A stretch of 15,400 bases of DNA from Tepidimonas sp. (GTDB lineage Bacteria > Pseudomonadota > Gammaproteobacteria > Burkholderiales > Burkholderiaceae_C). Positions 1-8,706 of this stretch are shown one piece after another. The notes beneath the pieces were generated by a model. It did not search any database and was not told the origin of the DNA. It saw nothing but the letters and a program-made list of their open reading frames with translations. Both the position numbers and the translations under genes were made by a program. The stretch's first letter is position 1. Every line of letters starts with the position of its first letter. The stretch spans positions 1-15,400 of the forward strand of contig JANWZF010000303.1 in the NCBI GenBank assembly GCA_025054905.1, in the 5' to 3' direction.

Positions 1-288
1 TCGCGCCAGGTGTGCGCGGCACTGGACATCCTGCCGCCCAACCTGGTGGGCCTGCTGCGCAAGCTGGAGCAGCGCGGGTTGATCCACAAGCGCGCGCATC
101 CCAGCGACCGGCGCGCCCAGGGGCTGTACGTCACCGACGCCGGGGCCCAGGTTCAACGCGCGGCGCAGCACGCGGTGGCGGCGGTCGAGCAGCGCGCCCT
201 GCCCCATCTCAGCGCGGCGGAGCGAGCCACGCTGATCGCCCTGCTGCGCCGGGTGTATCAGGGCAGCGGCGCGGGCACCACGCGCTGA
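1..288 (+). CDS. MarR-family transcriptional regulator, C-terminal part
   Basis: The open frame runs in from the left edge and stops with TGA at 286-288, so the N-terminus is missing. The visible 95 residues begin inside the winged helix-turn-helix. LVGLLRKLEQRGLIHK is a recognition helix plus linker, and the segment around DRRAQGLYVTDAG is the wing, including the DxR signature typical of MarR proteins. The rest, with AAERATLIALLRRV, is the C-terminal dimerisation helix. MarR proteins are dimeric repressors or activators that often respond to aromatic acids. The ligand and targets cannot be read here. The next gene is convergent and overlaps by 31 bases; whether it is a target is unknown. The GTG at position 10 is an internal valine, not a start. 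Confidence 0.88.
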   Translation, partial: SRQVCAALDILPPNLVGLLRKLEQRGLIHKRAHPSDRRAQGLYVTDAGAQVQRAAQHAVAAVEQRALPHLSAAERATLIALLRRVYQGSGAGTTR

Positions 289-1109
289 CGCTGCTGCCCC
301 AGCACGGGGCTGCCCAGGGTGATCTCATCCCCCACGCTCAGGTACTGTGGCGGACGCTGGCCCATGCCGACACCGGGGGGCGTGCCGGTCAGGATCACAT
401 CGCCTGGCAGCAGGCGCATGAAGCGGCTGAGGTAACTGACCAGAAACGCCACGCCAAACACCATCGTGCGGGTATGGCCGCGCTGGCGGGGCTGGCCGTT
501 GACGTCCAACCACAGCTCCACGGCCTGAGGATCGGGCAGCTCATCGCGCGTGACCAGCCAGGGCCCCAGCGGGCAATGGGTGGGGTAGCTTTTGCCCTTG
601 ATCCATTGACCGTCCATCTCAAGCTGGTGCGCGCGCTCCGAGACGTCGTTGGCCAGGCAGTAACCCGCCACATGATCCAGGGCCTGCTCCTGCGGGACCT
701 GCCAGGCCGCGCGCCCCATCACCACCGCCAGCTCGACTTCCCAGTCGAGCTTGACCGATCCGGGCGGCAGCCAGATATCGTCGTTGGGGCCGGCCAGTGC
801 GGCGGTGTGTTTGCTGAACACGATCGGCTGACGCGGCAGCGGCAGGCCCGCTTCGGCCGCGTGATCGGCATAATTGAGCCCGATGGCCAGGATATTGCCG
901 ACCTGACCCACGGGGGGGCCGAGCCGCGCCGCGGGGTCCACTTCGGGCAGCCGGCGGGGATCGAGCCGCGCCAGGCGGGCCAGCGCGTCCGGGCCCAAGG
1001 TGTGCGGCGTGAGGTCGCCGACCACGCCGGACAGATCGCGGCGCACCCCCGCTGCATCGAGCAGGCCCGGACGCTCATCACCCGGAGGGCCGTAACGGAA
1101 CAGTCTCAT
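258..1109 (-). CDS. Fumarylacetoacetate hydrolase (FAH) family protein
   Basis: This 283-residue protein belongs to the FAH/HpcE fold, cytosolic metal-dependent enzymes that hydrolyse, hydrate, isomerise or decarboxylate beta-keto acids from aromatic breakdown. A short N-terminal domain (about 1-70) precedes the catalytic domain. Visible family motifs are GLNYADHAAEAG (77-88), IVFSKHTAALAGPND (96-110), DWEVELAVVMG (122-132, with likely metal ligands E124 and E126), ANDVSER (153-159, metal ligand D155), KGKSYPTHCPLGPW (171-184) and GDVILTGTPPGVG (236-248). The start at 1109 is chosen because GAGGAG lies 8 bases upstream and the family's usual N-terminus MRLFRYG begins there. A longer open frame upstream would run through the grpE promoter region. 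The exact substrate is unresolved: fumarylpyruvate, an HpcE-type substrate or another. The TGA (258-260) lies inside the regulator's 3' end. Confidence 0.9.
   Translation of the reverse strand: MRLFRYGPPGDERPGLLDAAGVRRDLSGVVGDLTPHTLGPDALARLARLDPRRLPEVDPAARLGPPVGQVGNILAIGLNYADHAAEAGLPLPRQPIVFSKHTAALAGPNDDIWLPPGSVKLDWEVELAVVMGRAAWQVPQEQALDHVAGYCLANDVSERAHQLEMDGQWIKGKSYPTHCPLGPWLVTRDELPDPQAVELWLDVNGQPRQRGHTRTMVFGVAFLVSYLSRFMRLLPGDVILTGTPPGVGMGQRPPQYLSVGDEITLGSPVLGQQRQRVVPAPLP
261..299. terminator. Possible bidirectional hairpin in the convergent gene overlap
   Basis: GGGCAGC (261-267) pairs perfectly with GCTGCCC (293-299). Nested inside, GCGCG (269-273) pairs with CGCGC (281-285) around a 7-base loop. 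The structure spans the 3' ends of the two convergent genes, where a shared terminator would be expected. There is no clear T-run on either side, so intrinsic termination is not proven and the pairing may simply reflect high GC content. Confidence 0.25.
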
Positions 1110-1117
1110 CGCAGGGT

Positions 1118-1123
1118 CTCCTC
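1118..1123 (-). promoter_or_regulatory. Ribosome binding site deciding the start of the FAH-family gene
   Basis: On the minus strand GAGGAG sits 8 bases before the ATG at 1109-1107. It is the strongest Shine-Dalgarno match upstream of this gene and fixes the start against the longer open frame that extends to 1319. Confidence 0.7.
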
Positions 1124-1177
1124 GTAGGGCCGATTGTGACACGCAGGCCCTTGCCGCGGCCGCAACGGCCACACCCC

Positions 1178-1206
1178 CTTGAATCGGCACGCCCCGCCCC
1201 CATCTG
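1178..1206 (+). promoter_or_regulatory. Sigma-32 (RpoH) heat-shock promoter of grpE
   Basis: CTTGAA (1178-1183), preceded by a run of C, is followed after 14 bases by CCCCATCTG (1198-1206). This is a near-perfect match to the known sigma-32 consensus CTTGAA, N13-17, CCCCATnTA. Transcription would begin near 1211-1213, giving a leader of about 45 bases to the grpE ATG at 1258. No CIRCE element is present, so control by the alternative sigma factor rather than by HrcA is inferred. Confidence 0.8.
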
Positions 1207-1257
1207 TACCAGCGGTTTTTCATCGACCGACGCTTTCCGCCCGAATGGGTTTGCACC

Positions 1258-1800
1258 ATGAACCACCAAGACACCCCGACTGCCACCCCAACGACCGAAT
1301 CCACCCCTTCCTCTGCCACCCCGGAGCCTGCGGCGGCCGAAAGCGAGGCCGAGCTGCAAGCGCTGCGTCAGCGCAACGCCGAGCTCAACGACCAGCTGCT
1401 GCGGGCGCTGGCCGAAGCGGACAACACCCGCCGCCGCGCCGAGGAGGAGATGGCCAAGGTGCGCAAATTTGCGGTGGAAGCCTTTGCCGAAAGCCTGCTG
1501 CCGGTGGTGGACAGCCTGGAAGCCGGCCTCAACGTGCAGGAAGCCACGTTGGAGCAGCTGCGTGAGGGGATGCAGGCCACGCTGCGGCAGCTGCTGGCGG
1601 CGCTGCAGCGCCACAAGGTCACCCCGATCGCCCCCGCGGCCGGGGATCGCTTCGATCCCCACCAGCATCAAGCCATCAGCATGGTGGCGGCTGAACAGCC
1701 GGCCAACACCGTGGTGGCCACGCTGCAAAAGGGCTACCTGATCAACGAACGCGTGCTGCGCCCGGCCCTGGTGACGGTGGCCGCCCCTTCAGCGCAGTAA
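1258..1800 (+). CDS. grpE: GrpE, nucleotide exchange factor of DnaK
   Basis: This cytosolic 180-residue dimer releases ADP from DnaK and resets the Hsp70 cycle. Residues 1-27 are a disordered, Pro/Thr/Ala/Glu-rich tail. Residues 28 to about 110 form the long helix, with the family segments ADNTRRRAEEEMAKVRKFA (54-72) and ESLLPVVDSLEAGL (78-91). The C-terminal beta-wing that contacts the DnaK ATPase domain spans about 121-175, with GDRFDPHQHQAISMV (129-143) and GYLINERVLRPALVTV (159-174). The ATG at 1258 is the only plausible start; the next methionine lies within the helix. No strong Shine-Dalgarno is visible. The gene is first in the chaperone cluster and has its own heat-shock promoter. It is divergent from the FAH-family gene across a 148-base gap. 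Confidence 0.98.
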   Translation: MNHQDTPTATPTTESTPSSATPEPAAAESEAELQALRQRNAELNDQLLRALAEADNTRRRAEEEMAKVRKFAVEAFAESLLPVVDSLEAGLNVQEATLEQLREGMQATLRQLLAALQRHKVTPIAPAAGDRFDPHQHQAISMVAAEQPANTVVATLQKGYLINERVLRPALVTVAAPSAQ

Positions 1801-1803
1801 CGC

Positions 1804-1832
1804 CTTGAAAGCCACCGCAACGGCCGCATTTA
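1804..1832 (+). promoter_or_regulatory. Second sigma-32-like promoter, upstream of dnaK
   Basis: CTTGAA (1804-1809) begins just after the grpE stop codon. After 14 bases comes CCGCATTTA (1824-1832), one mismatch from CCCCATTTA. The spacing equals that of the promoter before grpE. A start near 1838-1840 would give dnaK a leader of about 47 bases, which ends with AAGGAG (1872-1877) placed 9 bases before the ATG. This would let dnaK be made in excess over grpE. The assignment is by consensus match only. Confidence 0.65.
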
Positions 1833-1886
1833 GGCGATAGTTCGACATCGGCACGGTTTGACACCGTCTTCAAGGAGCATTCCAAC

Positions 1887-3818
<1,932 letters not shown>

Positions 3819-3848
3819 CGCACCGTTTCCAGCGTCCACCGCGCCCCT

Positions 3849-3888
3849 GCCGCGCCGGGCTGCCGTCAGGCCCGGCGCGGCTTTCGTT
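3849..3888 (+). terminator. Hairpin between dnaK and dnaJ, likely partial terminator
   Basis: GCCGCGCCGGGC (3849-3860) and GCCCGGCGCGGC (3870-3881) form a perfect 12-base-pair stem with a 9-base loop, followed by TTTCGTT (3882-3888). The stem is very stable but the T-run is broken, so termination may be incomplete. No convincing separate promoter for dnaJ is seen in the 93-base gap. Read-through from dnaK is therefore the likely way dnaJ is expressed, with the hairpin lowering its dose or acting as an RNA processing or stability element. Confidence 0.7.
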
Positions 3889-3911
3889 CAGGATGACACG
3901 CACGGATCGAC

Positions 3912-5042
3912 ATGGCCAAACGCGACTACTACGAGACCCTGGGCGTGCCCCGCAACGCCAGCGAAGACGACATCAAAAAGGCGTACCGCAAGCTGGCGAT
4001 GAAATACCACCCGGACCGCAACCAGGGTGAAGCCGCCAAGGCGGCCGAGGAAAAATTCAAGGAAGTCAAGGAAGCCTACGAGATCCTGTCGGATCCCGAC
4101 AAGCGCGCGGCGTACGACCGCTACGGTCACGCCGGCGTGGACCCCAACATGCGCGCCGGCGCGGGCGGGGATGGCTTTGCCGGGTTTTCCGAGGCGTTCG
4201 GCGACATCTTCGGCGACATCTTTGGCTCGCCTCGCGGCGCGCGTGGCCGCCACGTGTACCGCGGCGCGGACCTGTCGTACGCGATGGAAATCACGCTGGA
4301 GGAAGCCGCGCGTGGCAAAGAGACGCAAATCCGCATACCTGCCTGGGACGACTGCGACACCTGCCGCGGCAGCGGCGCCAAGCTCGGCACCAGTGCCAAA
4401 ACCTGCCCCACCTGTCACGGCAACGGCGTGGTGCAGATGCGTCAAGGCTTCTTTAGCGTGCAGCAAACCTGCCCGCGCTGCCACGGCAGCGGCAAGATCA
4501 TCCCCGAGCCCTGCCCCACCTGTCATGGTGAGGGGCGCGTCAAACGCCACAAGACGCTGGAAATCAAGATTCCCGCTGGCATCGACGATGGCATGCGCAT
4601 CCGCTCCAGCGGCAACGGCGAGCCTGGACGCAACGGCGGTCCCCCTGGCGACCTGTACATCGAAATCCGCGTCCGCCGCCACGAAATCTTCGAGCGCGAC
4701 GGTGACGACCTGCACGTGCAGGTGCCGGTCAGCATTACCACGGCGGCGCTGGGTGGCGAAATCGAGGTTCCGACGCTCGATGGCCAAAAGGCCGTCATCG
4801 ACATCCCGGAAGGCACGCAAACCGGCAAGACCTTCCGCCTGCGCGGCCGCGGTATCAAGGGCGTGCGCTCCAGCTACCCCGGCGATCTGTACGCCCACAT
4901 CGTGGTGGAAACACCCGTGAAGCTGACCGAACACCAGCGCCGTCTGCTGCGCGAGCTGGACGAATCGTTCAAAAAGGGTGGCACCCAACACAGCCCGCAC
5001 GAAAAAAGCTGGTTCGAAAAGGCGCGCGATTTTTTCTCGTAA
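3912..5042 (+). CDS. dnaJ: DnaJ, Hsp40 co-chaperone (type A)
   Basis: This 376-residue cytosolic co-chaperone delivers clients to DnaK and stimulates its ATPase. The J domain spans 1-70 with the essential HPD triad at 33-35. A Gly/Phe-rich linker follows, with the repeated FGDIFGDIFG around 96-105. The zinc region holds four CxxCxGxG repeats starting at C148, C165, C187 and C201. Next come the C-terminal peptide-binding domains, from about 210, including the conserved GDLYIEIRV and GDLYAHIVVETP segments. Length and domain order match the family. The ATG gives the standard N-terminus MAKRDYYE; the Shine-Dalgarno is weak (CGGA near 3903-3906). It follows dnaK by 93 bases across a strong hairpin. 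Confidence 0.98.
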   Translation: MAKRDYYETLGVPRNASEDDIKKAYRKLAMKYHPDRNQGEAAKAAEEKFKEVKEAYEILSDPDKRAAYDRYGHAGVDPNMRAGAGGDGFAGFSEAFGDIFGDIFGSPRGARGRHVYRGADLSYAMEITLEEAARGKETQIRIPAWDDCDTCRGSGAKLGTSAKTCPTCHGNGVVQMRQGFFSVQQTCPRCHGSGKIIPEPCPTCHGEGRVKRHKTLEIKIPAGIDDGMRIRSSGNGEPGRNGGPPGDLYIEIRVRRHEIFERDGDDLHVQVPVSITTAALGGEIEVPTLDGQKAVIDIPEGTQTGKTFRLRGRGIKGVRSSYPGDLYAHIVVETPVKLTEHQRRLLRELDESFKKGGTQHSPHEKSWFEKARDFFS

Positions 5043-5087
5043 GGCTGCGCCGACGGCATTGACGGCGACGCGGCCACCACGCCCACG

Positions 5088-5115
5088 TTGCTGAGCTGCC
5101 GGTCTGGGGTACGAT
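5088..5115 (+). promoter_or_regulatory. Sigma-70-like promoter placed for a leaderless transcript
   Basis: TTGCTG (5088-5093) and TACGAT (5110-5115) are separated by 16 bases. The hexamers are fair matches to TTGACA and TATAAT. The next gene's ATG begins at 5122, 7 bases after the -10 box, exactly where transcription would be expected to start. No good Shine-Dalgarno precedes that ATG. The position is suggestive but unproven. Confidence 0.5.
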
Positions 5116-5121
5116 GGCCCT

Positions 5122-6486
5122 ATGACCGTCACGATTCAATTCCTTGGAGGGGCGGGCACCGTCACCGGCTCCAAATTTCTGGTGCGCCACGGCGGACAGC
5201 AGCTGCTGGTGGACTGTGGCCTCTTTCAGGGTTACAAGGCGCTGCGGCTGCGCAACCGCGCCCCGTTGCCGATCATTCCCAGCCAGCTGGGTGCGGTGGT
5301 GCTCACCCACGCCCACCTGGATCACAGCGGACACCTACCGCTGCTGGTGCGAGAAGGCTTTCGCGGCAAGATCTGGTGCACCCAGGCCACGCGCGATCTG
5401 TGCGACATTCTGCTGCCCGACAGCGCGCATTTGCAGGAAGAGGATGCCGCCTACGCCAACCGACACGGGTTTTCCAGGCACAGTCCAGCGCTGCCGCTGT
5501 ACACCGTGGCCGATGCCCAGCATGCCCTGCGGCAGTTCAGAGCGCAGCCCGTCTATCAGCCCTTTGAGCCCCTGCGCGGCTGGCGTGTGCAGTTTTTCGG
5601 TGCCGGGCATATCTTGGGCGCCGCTCAGGTGTTGATCGAAGTGGCGGGGCGGCGCATCCTGTTTTCAGGCGATCTCGGACGCGCCGACGACGCGTTGATG
5701 CTGCCCCCCGATCCTCCCCCCCAGGCCGATGCGGTGGTGGTGGAGTCCACCTACGGCAACCGATGCCACCCCGATCTGCATCTGATCGAAGAGCTGGCCC
5801 CGCTGTTGGCGCGTGTGGCAGCCCGTGGCGGCACCGCTGTTGTGCCGGTGTTTGCGGTCGGACGCGCACAGGCGTTGCTGCACGCCATCGCGCAGCTCAA
5901 ACGACAGCACCGCCTGCCTTCGGCGCTGCCGGTTTTTCTGGATAGTCCGATGGCCATCCACGCCACGGCGCTGTTGCAGCAGCACTTGGGGGAACATCGC
6001 CTGAGCGGGCACGAAGTGCAGCAAATGACGCGCACCGTGCATGCGGCGCTGACGCCGGATGACTCCAAGGCCATCGCCCGTCATCACGGGCCCAAGATCA
6101 TCCTGGCGGGCAGCGGCATGGCCACCGGCGGACGGGTGCTGCACCACCTCAAGCTGTACCTGGGCGACCACCGCCACATGGTGCTGCTGACCGGCTACCA
6201 GGCCCCTGGCACACGTGGCGATGCGCTACAGCGCGGCGCAGCCAGCGTGCGCATTCACGGCGAAGACTGGCCGGTACGCTGCGAAGTGGCGCAACTGTTG
6301 TCGGCCTCGGCCCACGCCGACGCGGACGGGCTGCTGGCGTGGCTGCGTGCCATTCCAGGGCAGCCACACCGCACCTTCGTCGTGCATGGTGAACCCGATG
6401 CGGCCGATGCGCTGCGCTGCCGCATCGAGCGGGAGCTGCACCGCACCGCCCTCGTGCCCGAGCATGGGGCGGTGTGGGAGGTTTGA
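5122..6486 (+). CDS. Metallo-beta-lactamase / beta-CASP fold ribonuclease
   Basis: This 454-residue protein is of the CPSF/RNase J-like group, which cleaves or trims RNA with two zinc ions. The N-terminus FLGGAGTVTGSKFLV is diagnostic of the bacterial branch that includes Thermus TTHA0252. Metal-binding motifs are THAHLDHSG (62-70; H63, H65, D67, H68), H163 in GAGHILGA, D184 in FSGDLGR, and H422 in VVHGEP. The inserted beta-CASP domain carries motif A at FLDSPMA (D274), IILAGSGMATGGR (326-338) and H398 in SASAHAD. No membrane or signal segment is seen, so it is cytosolic. It lies 79 bases after dnaJ, and a possible promoter there gives independent expression. No special tie to the chaperones is evident. 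The RNA target is unknown. Confidence 0.93.
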   Translation: MTVTIQFLGGAGTVTGSKFLVRHGGQQLLVDCGLFQGYKALRLRNRAPLPIIPSQLGAVVLTHAHLDHSGHLPLLVREGFRGKIWCTQATRDLCDILLPDSAHLQEEDAAYANRHGFSRHSPALPLYTVADAQHALRQFRAQPVYQPFEPLRGWRVQFFGAGHILGAAQVLIEVAGRRILFSGDLGRADDALMLPPDPPPQADAVVVESTYGNRCHPDLHLIEELAPLLARVAARGGTAVVPVFAVGRAQALLHAIAQLKRQHRLPSALPVFLDSPMAIHATALLQQHLGEHRLSGHEVQQMTRTVHAALTPDDSKAIARHHGPKIILAGSGMATGGRVLHHLKLYLGDHRHMVLLTGYQAPGTRGDALQRGAASVRIHGEDWPVRCEVAQLLSASAHADADGLLAWLRAIPGQPHRTFVVHGEPDAADALRCRIERELHRTALVPEHGAVWEV

Positions 6487-6499
6487 CGCTGCTGCCCCT

Positions 6500-8623
6500 T
6501 TACCCTCCGATCACGCCGCCGTCACTGCGCCGGATCACCACGACGGCCGAGCGCGGACGCACTCCGGCGGTGGGCCATTGCGAAAACGCCGTCGGATTGC
6601 GCGCGATCTGGTTGTCGGTCCACGTCGAGCCGTCCTGGTTTTTGGGCCGGTTGGGGTGGCTGCCAAGCTCCCCTGGGTGTTGAATGTTGACAAACATCGT
6701 CTTGCGATCGGGGGTCCAGGTCACGCCCGTCACCTCGCAGCCCGACGGCCCCACCAAGAAACGGCGGATTTCCTTCGAGCTTGGATCGGCTGCCAGCATT
6801 TGGTTGTTGCCCATGTTGGCGTAGTCGCCGCTGTTGCTATAAGACCCATCGGTCTGGATCCACAAGCGCCCAAAGGCGTCGAATGCCAGGCCGTCAGGGC
6901 TGTTGAACAGGTTGTTGGCGTTGATGTTGCTGCTGGGTGCTCGCTCCCCGGTGATCGAAGGCTGGCCGGCCAGCACGAAGATGTCCCATGCAAAGGTGGT
7001 GGCGGTGGGATCGTTGCCGGCCTCGGTCCAGCGCACGATGTGGCCCCAGAGGTTGTTCGAGCGTGGGTTGGCTTCGTCCACCGGGGGACGGGCCGAGCCG
7101 GCCGGGGTCGTGCCATCGGGCTTGTTCGACGAGGCGGGAGTGGTGCCGCGGCGGTTGTTGTTGGTCAACGTCACGTAAACGTTGCCCGGATTTTTCGGAT
7201 TGACCGCGATCCACTCGGGCCGATCCATCATCGTCGCCCCCACCGCGTCGGCGGCCTGCCGCGCCTTGATCAGGATCAGCGCCTGCACCTCGGCATCCGT
7301 CGCAGCCGCAAAATTGGGGTTGTCCCGCAACGCCTTGCCGTCCAACCCCACGGTGCCCGGCAACAGGGGAATCCAGACCCCGGTACCCATGCGGTCACCG
7401 GCCACGGGGCCGGCGTCGAAGCGAGCGACGTACAGCGTGCCTTGCTCCAGCAGCCGGCGATTGGCCGCGCTGGTCGGGTTGGTAGCGTCGAATTTTCCTG
7501 CCGAAACGAACTTATAAATGTATTCGTTGCGCTCATCGCAGCCCATGTAGACCACGACGCGCCCATCCGGCCCCACCGAAACGGCTGCGTTTTCGTGCTT
7601 GAAGCGCCCCAGCGCGGTGCGCTTGATAGGCTTGGAAGAGGGATCGAACGGGTCGATCTCCACCACCCAGCCGAAGCGATTCGGCTCGTTGGGGTTGGCA
7701 TTGACATCAAAGCGCGCATCAACGGTGTGCCAAAGGTAGCCAAAACCGTCTTTGGTGATCCCGTAACGCTGCTCCAGCGTGGTCGGACTGCGGTCACCGT
7801 TCCAGCCAAAATAACCGTTGAAGTTTTCCTCGCAGGTCAGGAAAGTGCCCCACGGGGTACGGCCTGAACCGCAGTTGTTGAGCGTGCCCAGCACCGTCTG
7901 GCCGGTCGGATCGGCGGCGGTGCGCAACAACGCATGCCCCGCTGCCGGCCCCTGCAAGGTGATGGGGGTATTGCCATGGATGCGGCGGTTGTAAGGTGAC
8001 GTTTTGACATGCTCCCAACTTCCGTCAGGACGGCGACGGATGTGCGCCACCGTCACGCCATGGCCCGCTTGCCCCTTTCGTGCCTTTTCCAGCGTGAACG
8101 GCAACAACCAGTTGTTGGGATCGGTGCCGGGGGCATAAAAGTACTCGGGGTTGATGTACTCGTGATTGAAAACCAGCAGGCCCTCATCGCTGCGGTTGCC
8201 CCAGCCATTGCCTGAAGCATTGAAGCCAAAGAATTCGATGCCGTCGTGATTGTCACCCACCTGCAGCTCCTGTTCGGCTGCGGTGTTGGTGGCATCGGCC
8301 TTCCAGGCCGGCGCATTGGCGTTGATGGGTTCCCCCCAGGGTAAAAACGCCGTTGCCACGTAACCAGCCGGCACGACGACACTGTCGCCCGTGGCGGCTG
8401 CGATCCCCTGAAATCCCAGCATCTGCTCGGCCGGCTCGTCGTCACTGCCACCCAGACAGCCCGACAGCAGGCTCAAAAACGGCAGCGAGGCTGCCCCCAA
8501 GCCGGCCATCATCAGCCGCCTGCGCCCCGGGTCATGCGCCAAGGCCTGGTCAACCACATCTTGCAAATGGCGGTTGGCGGAGGTGTTGGAAACGCCGTCG
8601 TCGTCGCGGAGGATGTTGGCCAC
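6500..8623 (-). CDS. phoX: PhoX-family alkaline phosphatase, Tat-exported, probable lipoprotein
   Basis: This 707-residue protein is of the PhoX (DUF839) family, iron/calcium-dependent phosphomonoesterases that release phosphate outside the cytoplasm. The N-terminus has a family-type leader (NTSANRHLQDVVDQAL), then GRRRLMMAG (33-41), a twin-arginine signal, and a hydrophobic stretch ending in the lipobox LSGC (53-56). Family motifs follow: LLVFNHEYINPE (149-160), LNNCGSGRTPWGTFLTCEEN (248-267, with the conserved C251 and E265-E266), RFKHENAAV (340-348), YMGCDERNEYIYKF (359-372), DRPEWIAVNP (467-476), SPDGLAFDAFGRLWIQTDG (575-593) and GCEVTGVTWTPD (628-639). The GTG start at 8623 is chosen because AGGAG lies 7 bases upstream; an ATG at 8674 adds 17 uncharacteristic residues. 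It is convergent with the ribonuclease gene, with a 13-base gap. Exact substrate preference is not readable. Confidence 0.9.
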   Translation of the reverse strand: MANILRDDDGVSNTSANRHLQDVVDQALAHDPGRRRLMMAGLGAASLPFLSLLSGCLGGSDDEPAEQMLGFQGIAAATGDSVVVPAGYVATAFLPWGEPINANAPAWKADATNTAAEQELQVGDNHDGIEFFGFNASGNGWGNRSDEGLLVFNHEYINPEYFYAPGTDPNNWLLPFTLEKARKGQAGHGVTVAHIRRRPDGSWEHVKTSPYNRRIHGNTPITLQGPAAGHALLRTAADPTGQTVLGTLNNCGSGRTPWGTFLTCEENFNGYFGWNGDRSPTTLEQRYGITKDGFGYLWHTVDARFDVNANPNEPNRFGWVVEIDPFDPSSKPIKRTALGRFKHENAAVSVGPDGRVVVYMGCDERNEYIYKFVSAGKFDATNPTSAANRRLLEQGTLYVARFDAGPVAGDRMGTGVWIPLLPGTVGLDGKALRDNPNFAAATDAEVQALILIKARQAADAVGATMMDRPEWIAVNPKNPGNVYVTLTNNNRRGTTPASSNKPDGTTPAGSARPPVDEANPRSNNLWGHIVRWTEAGNDPTATTFAWDIFVLAGQPSITGERAPSSNINANNLFNSPDGLAFDAFGRLWIQTDGSYSNSGDYANMGNNQMLAADPSSKEIRRFLVGPSGCEVTGVTWTPDRKTMFVNIQHPGELGSHPNRPKNQDGSTWTDNQIARNPTAFSQWPTAGVRPRSAVVVIRRSDGGVIGG

Positions 8624-8630
8624 GTCTGTG

Positions 8631-8635
8631 CTCCT
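8631..8635 (-). promoter_or_regulatory. Ribosome binding site deciding the GTG start of phoX
   Basis: On the minus strand AGGAG lies 7 bases before GTG (8623-8621). The upstream ATG at 8674 has no comparable site, so the GTG is preferred. Confidence 0.7.
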
Positions 8636-8676
8636 GGTGAGTGGATGTCGACAACCCACCAATGTGCCCCACATCC

Positions 8677-8694
8677 ATGACCGGCCCGTGACAA
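8677..8694 (-). promoter_or_regulatory. Possible Pho box (PhoB site) upstream of phoX
   Basis: Read on the minus strand, TTGTCAC, then GGGC, then CGGTCAT gives two direct 7-base repeats with 4-base spacing. This is the known architecture of a Pho box (CTGTCAT, 4 bases, CTGTCAC). Both copies keep the GTCA core. A weak -10-like CACATT follows about 10 bases downstream, a usual distance for PhoB-activated promoters. A phosphatase gene directly downstream raises the likelihood, but the match is imperfect. Confidence 0.4.
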
Positions 8695-8706
8695 CGACAC
8701 GTGATC

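Noticed and set aside
12..1127. Long plus-strand frame opposite the FAH-family gene
   Set aside because: It is in the same codon-on-codon register; it would begin inside the MarR-type gene in another frame and shows no recognisable domain.
5043..5087. Terminator after dnaJ
   Set aside because: Only a 5-base CGCCG/CGGCG pairing without a T-run is present; not enough to call.
3888..5132. A 414-codon frame antisense to dnaJ
   Set aside because: It is a GC-bias shadow of dnaJ with an Ala/Val/Asp-rich translation and no start signals.
6215..7867. A 550-codon plus-strand frame across the ribonuclease 3' end and opposite phoX
   Set aside because: Both strands already carry well-supported genes here; the translation shows no domain.
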